From Chryseobacterium oncorhynchi (GTDB lineage Bacteria > Bacteroidota > Bacteroidia > Flavobacteriales > Weeksellaceae): DNA of 64,000 nt. The stretch is from positions 186,001 to 250,000 of the forward strand of contig NZ_PPEI02000001.1 in NCBI RefSeq assembly GCF_002899895.1, written 5' to 3'. The position numbers and the translations under genes were made by a program. This document shows positions 1 through 8,133 of this stretch, one piece after another (position 1 is the first letter of the stretch; every line of letters starts with the position of its first letter). Below the pieces are notes generated by a model that searched no databases, had not been told where the DNA came from, and was given only the letters and a program-made list of their open reading frames with translations.

Positions 1-1
1 A

Positions 2-394
2 CCAAATGGATCGGGAGTTATTATGACTGTTACTTCTAGTCCCTCAAGGGTAGCAATCCCCCATATGGGTGGAGTAGCTGTTGCTATGGCTGCTGAAGAA
101 GCGCTTATCAGGGATCTTTCTGCAGAATTGGGATCTACAGGTGTAAGGGCAGTAGGCATTCGTCCTGAGGGTATGGCAGATAGTGATACCATGGAAGAAG
201 TATATGGGCTTCACGCTAAAGCCAATGGTCTTACCCGTGAACAGTTTCAAGGTATCATAGAAAGGAATACACATAGCAAGCGTTTACCATTACTTCAGGA
301 AATGGCAGAAGTCGCAGCATTTGTAGCATCAGACCGTGCCAGCGGAATGACCGGTACTATTGTTAATTTGAGTATGGGAACAATTGCAGATTAA
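2..394 (+). CDS. SDR-family oxidoreductase, C-terminal part (truncated by window edge)
   Basis: This is the 3' part of a short-chain dehydrogenase/reductase-like protein. The frame is open to the window edge (PNGSGVI precedes the first ATG at 23), so the true start lies outside and the ATG at 23 is internal. The C-terminal SDR half is clear: a helix followed by ELGSTGVRAVGIRPEGM, then a closing AAFVASDRASGMTGTIVNLS segment. Where classical SDRs have the catalytic Y-x3-K, this protein reads GGVAVAMAA, so both Tyr and Lys are absent. It probably belongs to an atypical SDR group or has lost classical chemistry. Substrate unknown. Confidence 0.8.
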   Translation, partial: PNGSGVIMTVTSSPSRVAIPHMGGVAVAMAAEEALIRDLSAELGSTGVRAVGIRPEGMADSDTMEEVYGLHAKANGLTREQFQGIIERNTHSKRLPLLQEMAEVAAFVASDRASGMTGTIVNLSMGTIAD

Positions 395-498
395 TAATCT
401 GAATATCTCTGAGCACGGCATATCAAACAGCGCTCAGAGGTATTTGATTCTGAAAACAAAATCAATAAATCAACCAATAAATATTAAAATACCATATT

Positions 499-1242
499 AT
501 GAATCAATATCAAATATTTTATGACTTACACCATCAAGCTCAGCCATTACTTATAGCTAATGCATGGAATGTAAAAAGCGCGCAAATTATTGAAAAAGCA
601 GGGTTCAGTGCCATAGCAACTTCAAGTGGTGCTATTGCAAACTCTTTAGGCTATAATGATGGTGAACAGATTCCTTTTGAAGAATTATTTTATATCGTAA
701 AACGTATTAAGGCAAGCACTAATATTCCGCTTACTGTTGATCTTGAGCGTGGCTACACCAATGATCCGGAAGTACTTAATTCACATATTCAGCAAATTAT
801 AGATATAGGAGCAGTGGGAATTAATCTTGAAGATAATCAGGGCGAAGATATTTTTCTGAAAAAACTAAAATCAATCACAAAATATCTTACCCAGACCAAC
901 CAAAAGTTATTTATTAATGCACGGACAGATGTGTTTGTACAAAACCTGGATAACCCGATAGAAACTGTTATCAATAGAGCAAAACTTTATAAGGATGCAG
1001 GAGCTGACAGTTTATTTGTCATTGGTTTAAAAGATCTGGAGACAATTAAAGAAATTATTCAAGCTGTACAGCTGCCTGTAAATGTTATAGGTATTTCCAG
1101 CCTTTCCTCTGTTGAGGAGCTTGCCAGCATAGGAGTGAAGCGAATCAGCATGGCCGGCATATTATATTCTGCAGGTTATGAAAAAATAAATTCACTTGTT
1201 AAGACCATAAAAGAAGAAAACTCTTTATCTAAATTATATTAA
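499..1242 (+). CDS. Isocitrate lyase / PEP mutase family protein
   Basis: A 247-residue TIM-barrel protein of the phosphoenolpyruvate mutase/isocitrate lyase superfamily, whose members make or break C-C or P-C bonds next to a Mg2+-bound alpha-oxo acid. Visible family landmarks are SGAIANSLGYNDGE near residues 43-56, the metal-binding strand TVDLERGY, GINLEDNQGED, and NARTDVF with the conserved Arg. The KKCGH catalytic loop of true isocitrate lyases is not seen, so it is more likely a small lyase or hydrolase of the PEPM branch. It is preceded by a 104-bp gap after the SDR gene and may be cotranscribed with it. Substrate unknown. Confidence 0.85.
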   Translation: MNQYQIFYDLHHQAQPLLIANAWNVKSAQIIEKAGFSAIATSSGAIANSLGYNDGEQIPFEELFYIVKRIKASTNIPLTVDLERGYTNDPEVLNSHIQQIIDIGAVGINLEDNQGEDIFLKKLKSITKYLTQTNQKLFINARTDVFVQNLDNPIETVINRAKLYKDAGADSLFVIGLKDLETIKEIIQAVQLPVNVIGISSLSSVEELASIGVKRISMAGILYSAGYEKINSLVKTIKEENSLSKLY

Positions 1243-1313
1243 ATTTTTAAATCGGAACTCGCTATCATCTTGTTCTATAACTTAACATTATAATAATCCA
1301 TAAAAAACATATT

Positions 1314-1802
1314 ATGATACCATCTATTAATGGACTGGCTAATATTTTAAAGCTTAATGAAAAGCTTTTTATAAATGCTTTAGAAAACATTACTCATGAG
1401 CATACTAATGACCGTCTGAGTGAGCATAATAATCCTGTCAACTGGCTAACCAACCATATTTTATGGGGAAGATATGAGATATTGAACCTGTTGGGAAAAT
1501 CCAATGAAACAAACCCCTATACAGATTTGTTTAAAAATTTTAAACCGTATGATGAAGAGATAGAATTTAACCAGATAGAATATATAAAAGAGGAATGGAG
1601 CAAGATGGTTCTTCTCATCAGTGAAGCTCTTGAAACAGCTACCGAAGAACAACTTGCTGAGGAGCCTAAGTCAGTGACTCCCATGGGAATCCCTACCAAA
1701 TTTGGAAACTTATCATTTTTAGTATGGCATGAAAATTATCATTTGGGGCAACTGGCATTTCTGAAAAAATATTATACAGAAGAAGCTATGAAGTTTTTCT
1801 AA
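1314..1802 (+). CDS. DinB-family protein
   Basis: A 162-residue protein of the DinB/YfiT four-helix-bundle superfamily, many members of which are metal-dependent thiol transferases or have no known role. The likely metal-binding histidines sit in the helix NPVNWLTNHILWGR (near residue 48) and in the C-terminal WHENYHLGQL motif (near 139 and 143), which is typical for DinB proteins. It lies 71 bp after the PEP-mutase-like gene on the same strand and is followed by an intrinsic terminator, so it may be the last gene of a small unit. Specific function unknown. Confidence 0.85.
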   Translation: MIPSINGLANILKLNEKLFINALENITHEHTNDRLSEHNNPVNWLTNHILWGRYEILNLLGKSNETNPYTDLFKNFKPYDEEIEFNQIEYIKEEWSKMVLLISEALETATEEQLAEEPKSVTPMGIPTKFGNLSFLVWHENYHLGQLAFLKKYYTEEAMKFF

Positions 1803-1833
1803 AAGGTATATTTTAATAATAATATTGAGCAAT

Positions 1834-1861
1834 AAAAGCCTTAGATTTTACTAAGGCTTTT
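1834..1861. terminator. Bidirectional intrinsic terminator
   Basis: Perfect 11-bp inverted repeat AAAAGCCTTAG / CTAAGGCTTTT with a 6-nt loop and T-runs on either strand. It lies between the convergent DinB gene and the solute-binding protein gene and probably ends both transcripts. Confidence 0.85.
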
Positions 1862-1919
1862 TTACTTTTTTAGATGAAAAACTCTTTTCTTATTCGCGTT
1901 TTCTATTGAAAATCAGGTC

Positions 1920-2954
1920 TTATAGTGTTTTATAATAGACTCTGAATAAACTAGGATCTTTCAACGGGGAAACTCCTTTTACCTCTCCAAAAATATCTTT
2001 GAATGTAGTACGCAATTCATGAATATGTTTACGATCTCTCATCCAACTGATAAAATCTAATGGATCCGTATTTTTGTAATCATCTAGTGGGTTTAATCCT
2101 CCCAGTTCTGTAACATCAGTTCTTGTTGACCAAAAGCCTCTCGAAGATTGAAACTCATGACTCGCTAAAAAAGCAAGGAACAATCTTGCTGCTGCTTTAT
2201 TTTCAGTTAGTTTAAACATCGCAGCTCTTTGCGGCCAAGTAATGAAAAAATCATCTTCCGGAATAAAAGATTGTGACGGTTGATCCGGATAGGTTGGATA
2301 GCCTACGATATTTCCTAAGAAACCCTTCTGCCCAACCAGAGCGGCCGGAGCGGCAGTTCCTCTAACAAATGTTGGATTTTGTTTTTTCAATTCATACAAA
2401 AACTCAATGCCATACTTTTTGATGATATGATCAAATACATATAACACCGCATCGTCGTCGTGTGGTGGAGTCAATACTAATTTATCTTTGAAGATAGGGT
2501 TTAAAAAATCTTTATAATTTTGGGGAATAAATCCAACTTCTTCTTTAGCATATTGGGGTAAGAAAGCAAAGATAAATGCACCTATAAAATATCCCTCAGG
2601 ATCAGAATATCCCTCTCTGATATGCGAAAACCCCTCTGACTTAAATGGTTCCAACACCCCCATTTTTGTCCAGTTTTCAAAATCGTTCATTGTCTGAAGC
2701 ATTACTACATCCGGTTCCAAATATCCATCATTTAATTGTTCATAAATTTTCAGATCATGATATTTAGATAAATCGACAACAATTTCGATATCAATTCCAG
2801 GAAATCTTTCCTTGAATTGAGCGTAAAGCTGGTCTTGTTGATTGGGAGCATCACCTCCTGCCCAAACTAAGAAAGGCTTATTATTTACTTTTGTTTCTGC
2901 TTTTGCCAAAACATATAATGCTTCTAATTCTGCTGTCTCATTTTGATAGGTCAT
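1920..2954 (-). CDS. Extracellular solute-binding-like protein (SBP family 1), no signal peptide
   Basis: A 344-residue protein with the fold signature of iron/thiamine/putrescine-type ABC periplasmic binding proteins: an opening strand KPFLVWAGGDAP, a segment EPDVVMLQTMNDFENW, then FKDKLVLTPPHDDDAVLYV and a later KAAARLFLAFLASHEFQ, which matches the usual AA-LFIDFLLS-EGQ part of the family. The N-terminus is hydrophilic, with no signal peptide or lipobox, and no permease or ATPase gene is adjacent. It may be a cytoplasmic binding protein or an enzyme of this fold rather than a transporter part. The start ATG at 2954 is well placed. Ligand unknown. Confidence 0.65.
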   Translation of the reverse strand: MTYQNETAELEALYVLAKAETKVNNKPFLVWAGGDAPNQQDQLYAQFKERFPGIDIEIVVDLSKYHDLKIYEQLNDGYLEPDVVMLQTMNDFENWTKMGVLEPFKSEGFSHIREGYSDPEGYFIGAFIFAFLPQYAKEEVGFIPQNYKDFLNPIFKDKLVLTPPHDDDAVLYVFDHIIKKYGIEFLYELKKQNPTFVRGTAAPAALVGQKGFLGNIVGYPTYPDQPSQSFIPEDDFFITWPQRAAMFKLTENKAAARLFLAFLASHEFQSSRGFWSTRTDVTELGGLNPLDDYKNTDPLDFISWMRDRKHIHELRTTFKDIFGEVKGVSPLKDPSLFRVYYKTL

Positions 2955-3056
2955 AATTATGTATATTTAGGTTAAACTCTGATTTTCTTTTACGAAGTTA
3001 GGATCTTTTAACGCTTATAAAAAGGTAATTATCAGCCTATAAATGATACTTTTAAG

Positions 3057-3932
3057 CTAAGAAAATTTATTTCTGAAATCGAGTGGGGTAGTTTCGCACT
3101 GCTTTCTAAAAAACTTAATGAAATTAGTTGGTTCATCATATCCCAAATCATAAGCAATCTCTTTGATGCTCTTATTGGTAAAAACAATTTGCCTTTGCGC
3201 TTCCAGTACAACCCGATTGATAATTAAATCTTTAGGTGTTTTTCCGGTAATCAGTAGGGTAGACTGAATGAGTTTTTTTTCGGTTATATTTATTTCCTTG
3301 GCATAATAATGAACCGTCTTTTCAGATTTAAAATTATTTTCCAGTAGGGAACTGAACATATAAGCATCTTTCAATGCTTTACTTTTAAATAATTTCTTTT
3401 CCTCACCCTGCATTCCTCTTTCTATAATGAGTAGGGTATTATGCAAATGATTACGAAGGATTTCAGATTGAAAACTATCATTATGAAAGCTTACTTCTTG
3501 AGTCATGAGATCCAAAAATTGAATAAATACATCTTTCTGTTTACAAAGGCTTATTCTGGAAATCGAAAACAAACTATGAAACAAAAAATTACTTTGTAAG
3601 TATTCAGCGTCTTCTTTTGATTTTGAAAAGAAACTGTCTGTAAATAGGATAACGGTTCCTTCAACATTTTCATTATCACTAAAACGATGAATGACATTCT
3701 TATTAAGAACTAAAATTGTCTCAGGTTCAATTTTAATTTCTTCAAAATCTACGAAATGGACTGTATTTCCTTTTCGAAACCAAATGATATGATAAAAATC
3801 TGCCCGATGTATTTTTGTGATCGTCTGTTTATTCTTGGTATACAGCTGGGCCAAGTCAATTATTTCAAATTGCTGATAAAATTCTTTCTTAAACATTACT
3901 TCTGAGACTGTTGTTTGAGATAATTTCTTCAT
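3057..3932 (-). CDS. AraC-family transcriptional regulator
   Basis: A 291-residue regulator. The N-terminal part looks like a cupin sensor domain (residues about 40-90, including FYHIIWFRKGNTVHFVDFEE). The C-terminal 90 residues hold the two helix-turn-helix units of AraC/XylS, ending in IAYDLGYDEPTNFIKFFRKQ and TTPLDFRNKF, the classical second recognition unit. It is transcribed toward the solute-binding-like gene, 102 bp upstream of that gene's start, so the two could be functionally linked. The 247 bp on its 5' side is AT-rich and holds nothing else that I can name. Inducer unknown. Confidence 0.9.
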   Translation of the reverse strand: MKKLSQTTVSEVMFKKEFYQQFEIIDLAQLYTKNKQTITKIHRADFYHIIWFRKGNTVHFVDFEEIKIEPETILVLNKNVIHRFSDNENVEGTVILFTDSFFSKSKEDAEYLQSNFLFHSLFSISRISLCKQKDVFIQFLDLMTQEVSFHNDSFQSEILRNHLHNTLLIIERGMQGEEKKLFKSKALKDAYMFSSLLENNFKSEKTVHYYAKEINITEKKLIQSTLLITGKTPKDLIINRVVLEAQRQIVFTNKSIKEIAYDLGYDEPTNFIKFFRKQCETTPLDFRNKFS

Positions 3933-4179
3933 TCTAGAATATCATATTTAATTTTTTTACAAAAGTATAATAATAGCTTGTCCAAATCAACACCTAATAT
4001 TGTCCATTTAACAACAGTATAACACCTTGATTATGAGTCTTTGTACAGTAAAGAATAATGCTCATTTAAAGCGAAGTTTTTCAAAGTGCATAAATAGTCA
4101 ACATTATTCAATTTAACATAATATAAATTATAGGATTATTATAATTTGCCGAAATAGAGTCTTATCCTACCTGAAATTC

Positions 4180-4773
4180 TTATTTGTTCAGCTTACTGCC
4201 TAAATACTCCTTTACAACATATAGGAACTCATCCTTGGTCATAAATCTATCCAGAAACTCATTTAGACTTCCTTTGTTTTCAATCTCGTCAAAATACATT
4301 TCATGGTCTGTACTGTAAACCGTCGGATTAGATTGCTCAGGATCTGCTGTACAAATAAAAAAATGATCCGGATATCCGTATGAGTAAAATATGCAGATAA
4401 AATCCGGCTTAGAAACTTTTACAACTTTCTGCACGATATCTTCTTCAATAAGTCCCTCAAATTCCTCCTGATCGTTCGTACTTTCTTTAAATGGCGTAAA
4501 AAACCAATCTCTGAAAAAATATTGACCGTACGGCAGTTCATGATCAGAAAAATAATGCTTCAACAAATCCTCATAAAATTTCTTCTCATCATTTATATAC
4601 AGATCCTTGTGCTTGCTATAGAATTCATCAATCCCATAAACGTCCCAGTCTTTATCATATAGATAATGATTAAAGCTGATGCTCTGCCAGTTTTCAGCAA
4701 AACTTTTATCTACACTCACATCATCTGTATTTCCTCCTAAATCATTGATTTTATGTATTATATTTCCCGTCAT
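4180..4773 (-). CDS. Hypothetical protein, possible SUKH (SMI1/KNR4)-like fold
   Basis: About 197 residues from the ATG at 4773; the frame can be extended to a TTG at 4806, which would overlap the upstream gene by 14 bp. The protein is acidic and rich in aromatic residues. The C-terminal half (PDHFFICTADPEQSNPTVYS followed by GSLNEFLDRF) resembles the Asp-His and FL-x2-F end of SUKH proteins, a superfamily common among immunity proteins to contact-dependent or secreted toxins. This likeness is only by eye. It forms a two-gene unit with the next gene upstream. No toxin gene is adjacent, so an immunity role is only a possibility. Confidence 0.6.
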   Translation of the reverse strand: MTGNIIHKINDLGGNTDDVSVDKSFAENWQSISFNHYLYDKDWDVYGIDEFYSKHKDLYINDEKKFYEDLLKHYFSDHELPYGQYFFRDWFFTPFKESTNDQEEFEGLIEEDIVQKVVKVSKPDFICIFYSYGYPDHFFICTADPEQSNPTVYSTDHEMYFDEIENKGSLNEFLDRFMTKDEFLYVVKEYLGSKLNK

Positions 4774-4792
4774 TGCATTATTTTCTCTATAA

Positions 4793-5329
4793 TTATTCTT
4801 TACCAATCATTCCGCCATTCCAAAGACGATCCGTTATTTCTTCCTTGCTATACTCATAATAATTCCCATCTTTATCCTTATGAGACTGAAAAAGCTTGAT
4901 ATTATATCCCTTACAGTTGAGTTTCAAAAACCTTGAATAATAGCCATTTCCAAAACATATGTAACTATAAAACAATGCTTTAAATGATTGATCTTCAGAA
5001 TCAGGGGTTTCAAAAGTATGCACTCGCCTTACAATTTCTGCCAATTCATCTTTTGTGACCCCATTAACTATCTGAGGATCAGGTAGACTAATATCAAAAG
5101 CCAAATGCTCAGCCCCATCACCTTCCCACCATTCCCATAGATTAAACTGAGACATATCTTTCCCTGTCATGCTATGAAGTCTGTTTTCCAATACTTTATA
5201 TTTACTATTATCCTCGTCTCCCTCTTCATCACATTGATCTGTATATTCTAAAATAAGCCTCAAAACTTCAGGATATCGTTTTTCTGCAGTCTCCATATCC
5301 GGCTCTATTTCATGTCTTAGCTCTATCAT
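4793..5329 (-). CDS. Hypothetical protein, first gene of a two-gene unit
   Basis: A 178-residue acidic soluble protein that I do not recognise. It has an N-terminal Glu/Asp-rich helix (RHEIEPDMETAEKR, then LEYTDQCDEEGDEDNSKYK), a WEWWEGDGAEHLAFD segment, and a C-terminal YEYSKEEITDRLWNGGM. No signal peptide or membrane segment is visible. It is immediately upstream of the 4180-4773 gene (19-bp gap from the chosen start) and likely cotranscribed with it. The pairing of two small acidic proteins of unknown type suggests a dedicated module, possibly immunity or accessory proteins, but nothing in the sequence proves it. Confidence 0.6.
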   Translation of the reverse strand: MIELRHEIEPDMETAEKRYPEVLRLILEYTDQCDEEGDEDNSKYKVLENRLHSMTGKDMSQFNLWEWWEGDGAEHLAFDISLPDPQIVNGVTKDELAEIVRRVHTFETPDSEDQSFKALFYSYICFGNGYYSRFLKLNCKGYNIKLFQSHKDKDGNYYEYSKEEITDRLWNGGMIGKE

Positions 5330-5501
5330 TATATGTTTATCCTCTCTATATATTATGTTAAGTTGAACTCGTAATAACGACGCTCATCTTTTTATTTGCT
5401 ATCTTTTTGTTCTGTTCATTAAAAATACAAAATCTTGTCACATGGCAACCTCTATTGCTAAGAAAGACAGTAATTTTATACTAACCAAAAAACGTAATGA
5501 T

Positions 5502-5897
5502 ATGAAACCTAAAATGATTTGGGCCAATCTGGCAGTAGACAATTTAGAACGTACACAGAAGTTTTATACAGACCTGGGGTTTAAGCCCAATAATCCGAAC
5601 AGTTCTAATGAATTGGTAAGCTTTTTCGTAGGTGAAAAAGATTTTGTTATTCATTTCTTTTTAAAAAATATACTGGAAACTAATGTAAAGAATGTGAAAT
5701 TTGGTGATTCTCAAAATGCCAATGAAATTATATTCACTCTTTCAGCAGAAAGCAAGGAACAGACAGATCTATGGGCTGAGGAAGTTGAAAAAGCAGGTGG
5801 AAAGCTCATCTCCCCTCCCGAAAGCTTTGGAAACAATTATTACGGCTTTGTCTTTGCTGATCCGGACGGACATAAATTTAACGTATTTCATATGTAA
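5502..5897 (+). CDS. VOC-family (glyoxalase/bleomycin-resistance fold) protein
   Basis: About 131 residues from the ATG at 5502, giving the usual VOC opening MKPKMIWANLAVDNLERTQK. An in-frame ATG at 5442 would add 20 residues with no family likeness and is less likely. The beta-alpha-beta-beta-beta repeats are visible: FYTDLGFKPN in the first half and a closing FADPDGHKFNVFHM in the second, where the conserved metal-ligand position is usually Glu or His. Such small VOC proteins act on reactive aldehydes, aromatic substrates or antibiotics, or are of unknown function. It lies divergent from the hypothetical pair. Confidence 0.85.
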   Translation: MKPKMIWANLAVDNLERTQKFYTDLGFKPNNPNSSNELVSFFVGEKDFVIHFFLKNILETNVKNVKFGDSQNANEIIFTLSAESKEQTDLWAEEVEKAGGKLISPPESFGNNYYGFVFADPDGHKFNVFHM

Positions 5898-6146
5898 AGA
5901 TCTCAAATGCCGATTATTAGCTTAAAAAAGCAAAAACGCAATACACCACCCTTATTATCAGTCAGATAGCATAGGTACTGAATGAAAAAAGACCGCTTAT
6001 TTGAGCTTCTAATGACTTTTCTGTAAAAATGACTTATTATTGAGTTTTTGTACTATTTTTAAGGAAAAATCATGCACTTTTAATCAATTTTAATTTACTA
6101 TTACTTTTGTTTAATAGCTTTATAAAATCCGAATATTGAAAATCAT

Positions 6147-6959
6147 ATGGAATATCAAACATTTCAGCCACATCCTGAACTGGCATCTCTCATCAAGTGC
6201 TATTGGACCTTGGACAGCCCGAAAGAAGACGTTCCTCAATCACAGACTATTGTTCCTGACGGATGTATGGAAATGATCTTTCATTATGGTGATCTGTACA
6301 AACAATATATTAATGGAGAGGCTATTCTGCAACCCAGAAATTGTGTTTTCGGACAGCTTACCCAGCCTTTACGCATAGAACCTACGGGTATTACAGGTAT
6401 TTTCTCTGTCCGTTTTCATCATGATGGTTTTATTCCCTTTGCCACCATTCCTATCAAGAATATGGATGACAGGGCTATTCCACTGGAGGAACTATTTGGA
6501 AGTGCAGGAACTGAATTGGGACAAAAAGTATTCTTGGCCCAGACAATCGGTGAAAAGATTGAACTGGTGGAAACATTTCTACGGAAAAGACTCAATCCGG
6601 AGACCATTGACAAAATTGTTCAGTCAACCATTGATATTCTTTTAAACGGCAACGGACAAATTCCTGTCAACGAACTTTCTAAGCAGATCAGCATCAATAG
6701 AAGGCAACTGGAACGCCGGTTTTCTTCAACTATTGGGCTAAGTCCTAAGCAGCTTTCCAAAACGATCAGGCTTCAATCTGTACTTAAGCAACTTCTGAAT
6801 AAGGAATACACAAGCCTTACTGCCCTTGCACACGAGGCTGAATATTATGATCAGGCCCATTTTATTAAAGATTTTAAGGAATTCACAGGGTATACTCCTA
6901 AAGAATTTTACGGTGATAATCTTCAGCTTTCCTATCTATTCTACAGGAAAGAATCCTAA
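6147..6959 (+). CDS. AraC-family transcriptional regulator with DUF6597-type N-terminus
   Basis: A 270-residue regulator. Residues 1-115 carry an N-terminal sensor with the marks FQPHPELASLIKCYWTLDSP, VPDGCMEMIFHYGD, a GQLTQPL strand and GIFSVRFHHDGF, as in the DUF6597 group of AraC proteins. The C-terminal domain has both helix-turn-helix units: VNELSKQISINRRQLERRFS and then ALAHEAEYYDQAHFIKDFKE with FTGYTPKEFY. It stands alone, 66 bp upstream of the pseudogene at 7026, which it could once have controlled. Effector unknown. Confidence 0.9.
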   Translation: MEYQTFQPHPELASLIKCYWTLDSPKEDVPQSQTIVPDGCMEMIFHYGDLYKQYINGEAILQPRNCVFGQLTQPLRIEPTGITGIFSVRFHHDGFIPFATIPIKNMDDRAIPLEELFGSAGTELGQKVFLAQTIGEKIELVETFLRKRLNPETIDKIVQSTIDILLNGNGQIPVNELSKQISINRRQLERRFSSTIGLSPKQLSKTIRLQSVLKQLLNKEYTSLTALAHEAEYYDQAHFIKDFKEFTGYTPKEFYGDNLQLSYLFYRKES

Positions 6960-7025
6960 TGTCGCATTTTTACAATTTTAAATTATCCTTTATATAGAAC
7001 TTTGCTGAAATAAAATAATACAGCA

Positions 7026-7499
7026 ATGAAAACAAAACTAATCCGCACCATAATGGGCATCCTGATAATCGGCAGTTGGACTCAAAAGCAAAGTGAAATT
7101 AAAAAACTGGAATGGCTCCTCGGAACCTGGGAAACCAAAACACCCAAAGGAAGTCTCTATGAAACCTAGACCCAAAAAAGCACTACAGAACTGCAGGGAA
7201 AAAGCTATTACCTGAATAAAAAAGATACTATTCTTTTTGAATCTGTCAGACTGGTAGAAAAAGAAAAAAAACTCCATTATATTGTTTCCGTTAAAGGTCA
7301 ACATGATGAACAGCCTGTAGATTTTATTTCAAAATCCGGCTCCAATTCCACTTCACTTATCTTTGAAAACCAGCAGAATGACTTTCCTCAAACCATCACC
7401 TACAAAAAAATCCGGAAAGATTCTTTATTTGCTGAAATCTCAGGGATAATGAATGGAAAAATGGCAACACAGGCATTTCCTATGAAGAAAATAAAGTAG
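7026..7499 (+). pseudogene. DUF6265-like protein gene interrupted by an in-frame TAG
   Basis: An uninterrupted frame of 157 codons except for one TAG at 7167-7169 (codon 48). The conceptual product reads KLEWLLGTWETKTPKGSLYET, stop, then TQKSTTELQGKSYYL and later LIFENQQNDFPQTITYKK, matching the layout of small secreted DUF6265-type proteins. In that family the residue after LYET is usually Trp, so TGG to TAG is the simplest explanation. The N-terminal hydrophobic stretch ends in IIGSWTQKQ, where a lipoprotein would have Cys, hinting at a second lesion. The sequence after the stop is still well preserved, so the break is recent, or is a sequencing error. Confidence 0.75.
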
Positions 7500-7555
7500 A
7501 TTAATCAGCTATCAATTTTACAATCAAAACATAACAGTTCTTAGCTTAAAATAGT

Positions 7556-7586
7556 GATTTTCGGCCGCCTTTGGCGGCCGAAAATC
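7556..7586. terminator. GC-rich perfect hairpin downstream of the pseudogene
   Basis: Perfect 14-bp inverted repeat GATTTTCGGCCGCC / GGCGGCCGAAAATC with a TTT loop. It is much richer in GC than its surroundings and has no long T-run, so it may act as a terminator or be a dispersed palindromic unit. Confidence 0.6.
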
Positions 7587-7693
7587 TGTCTATAATTGCA
7601 CTTTGAGACAAATTTTTCTGATCTGATAAGCTGATGATTTCATTTTAATTTCATTAAAAATCAACAATTTATCAAAAAAAAACTTGCGTAGCT

Positions 7694-7732
7694 AAATAAC
7701 TACACATATATTTGTAGTCAAATAACTACACA
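7694..7732 (+). promoter_or_regulatory. Promoter and repeated operator of the arsR-like cassette
   Basis: Two perfect 13-bp direct repeats AAATAACTACACA (7694-7706 and 7720-7732) lie 26 bp apart. Between them is a perfect TANNTTTG box, TATATTTG, at 7707-7714. The first repeat also forms a dyad with TGTAGT at 7713-7718 (ACTACA-N8-TGTAGT). A TTG at 7684-7686 is at roughly -33 distance. The second repeat abuts the ATG at 7733. This layout suits an autorepressor that covers the promoter. Confidence 0.75.
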
Positions 7733-8062
7733 ATGAATTTAAGAAGAGATGTATTTCAGGCGATAGCAGATCCTACCAGAAGATCCATATTGATGCTGGT
7801 GGCAGCTCAATCTATGACTGCAGGGGCTATTGCATCTAATTTCGATACAGCAAGACCTACCGTTTCCAAGCATCTCCAGATCCTTACAGAATGTGAGTTG
7901 CTGAGATCTGAACAGAATGGTCGTGAAATTATCTATCACCTAAATCCCAATAAAATGAAAGAAATAGCCGACTTTATAGAACCATTCCGCAAAATGTGGG
8001 ATGAGAAATTCAACAAACTGGAAAGTGTTATGAAAGCCTTTCAAAGCATGAATAATAAGTAA
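7733..8062 (+). CDS. ArsR-family winged-helix transcriptional regulator
   Basis: A 109-residue winged-helix regulator. The opening [17 protein letters not shown] and the recognition region [21 protein letters not shown] are typical ArsR/SmtB features, followed by the wing REIIYHLNP. The Cys-x-Cys metal motif of ArsR/CadC is not present, so it probably belongs to the non-metal branch often found next to SRPBCC genes. It heads a cassette of ArsR, SRPBCC, YdeI and DoxX genes with gaps of 71, 36 and 17 bp, and is likely autorepressed through the repeats in its promoter. Confidence 0.9.
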   Translation: MNLRRDVFQAIADPTRRSILMLVAAQSMTAGAIASNFDTARPTVSKHLQILTECELLRSEQNGREIIYHLNPNKMKEIADFIEPFRKMWDEKFNKLESVMKAFQSMNNK

Positions 8063-8133
8063 TGAGCAATGAGTAATAATACCCAACAACTCCCACTCTA
8101 ATGCTCTCCCACACCCAAAACCAAACTCAAAAT

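Noticed and set aside
7038-7304. Minus-strand frame of 88 codons across the pseudogene
   Set aside because: It is antisense to the well-preserved DUF6265-like frame, and its Phe-rich sequence is a by-product of A-rich coding DNA.
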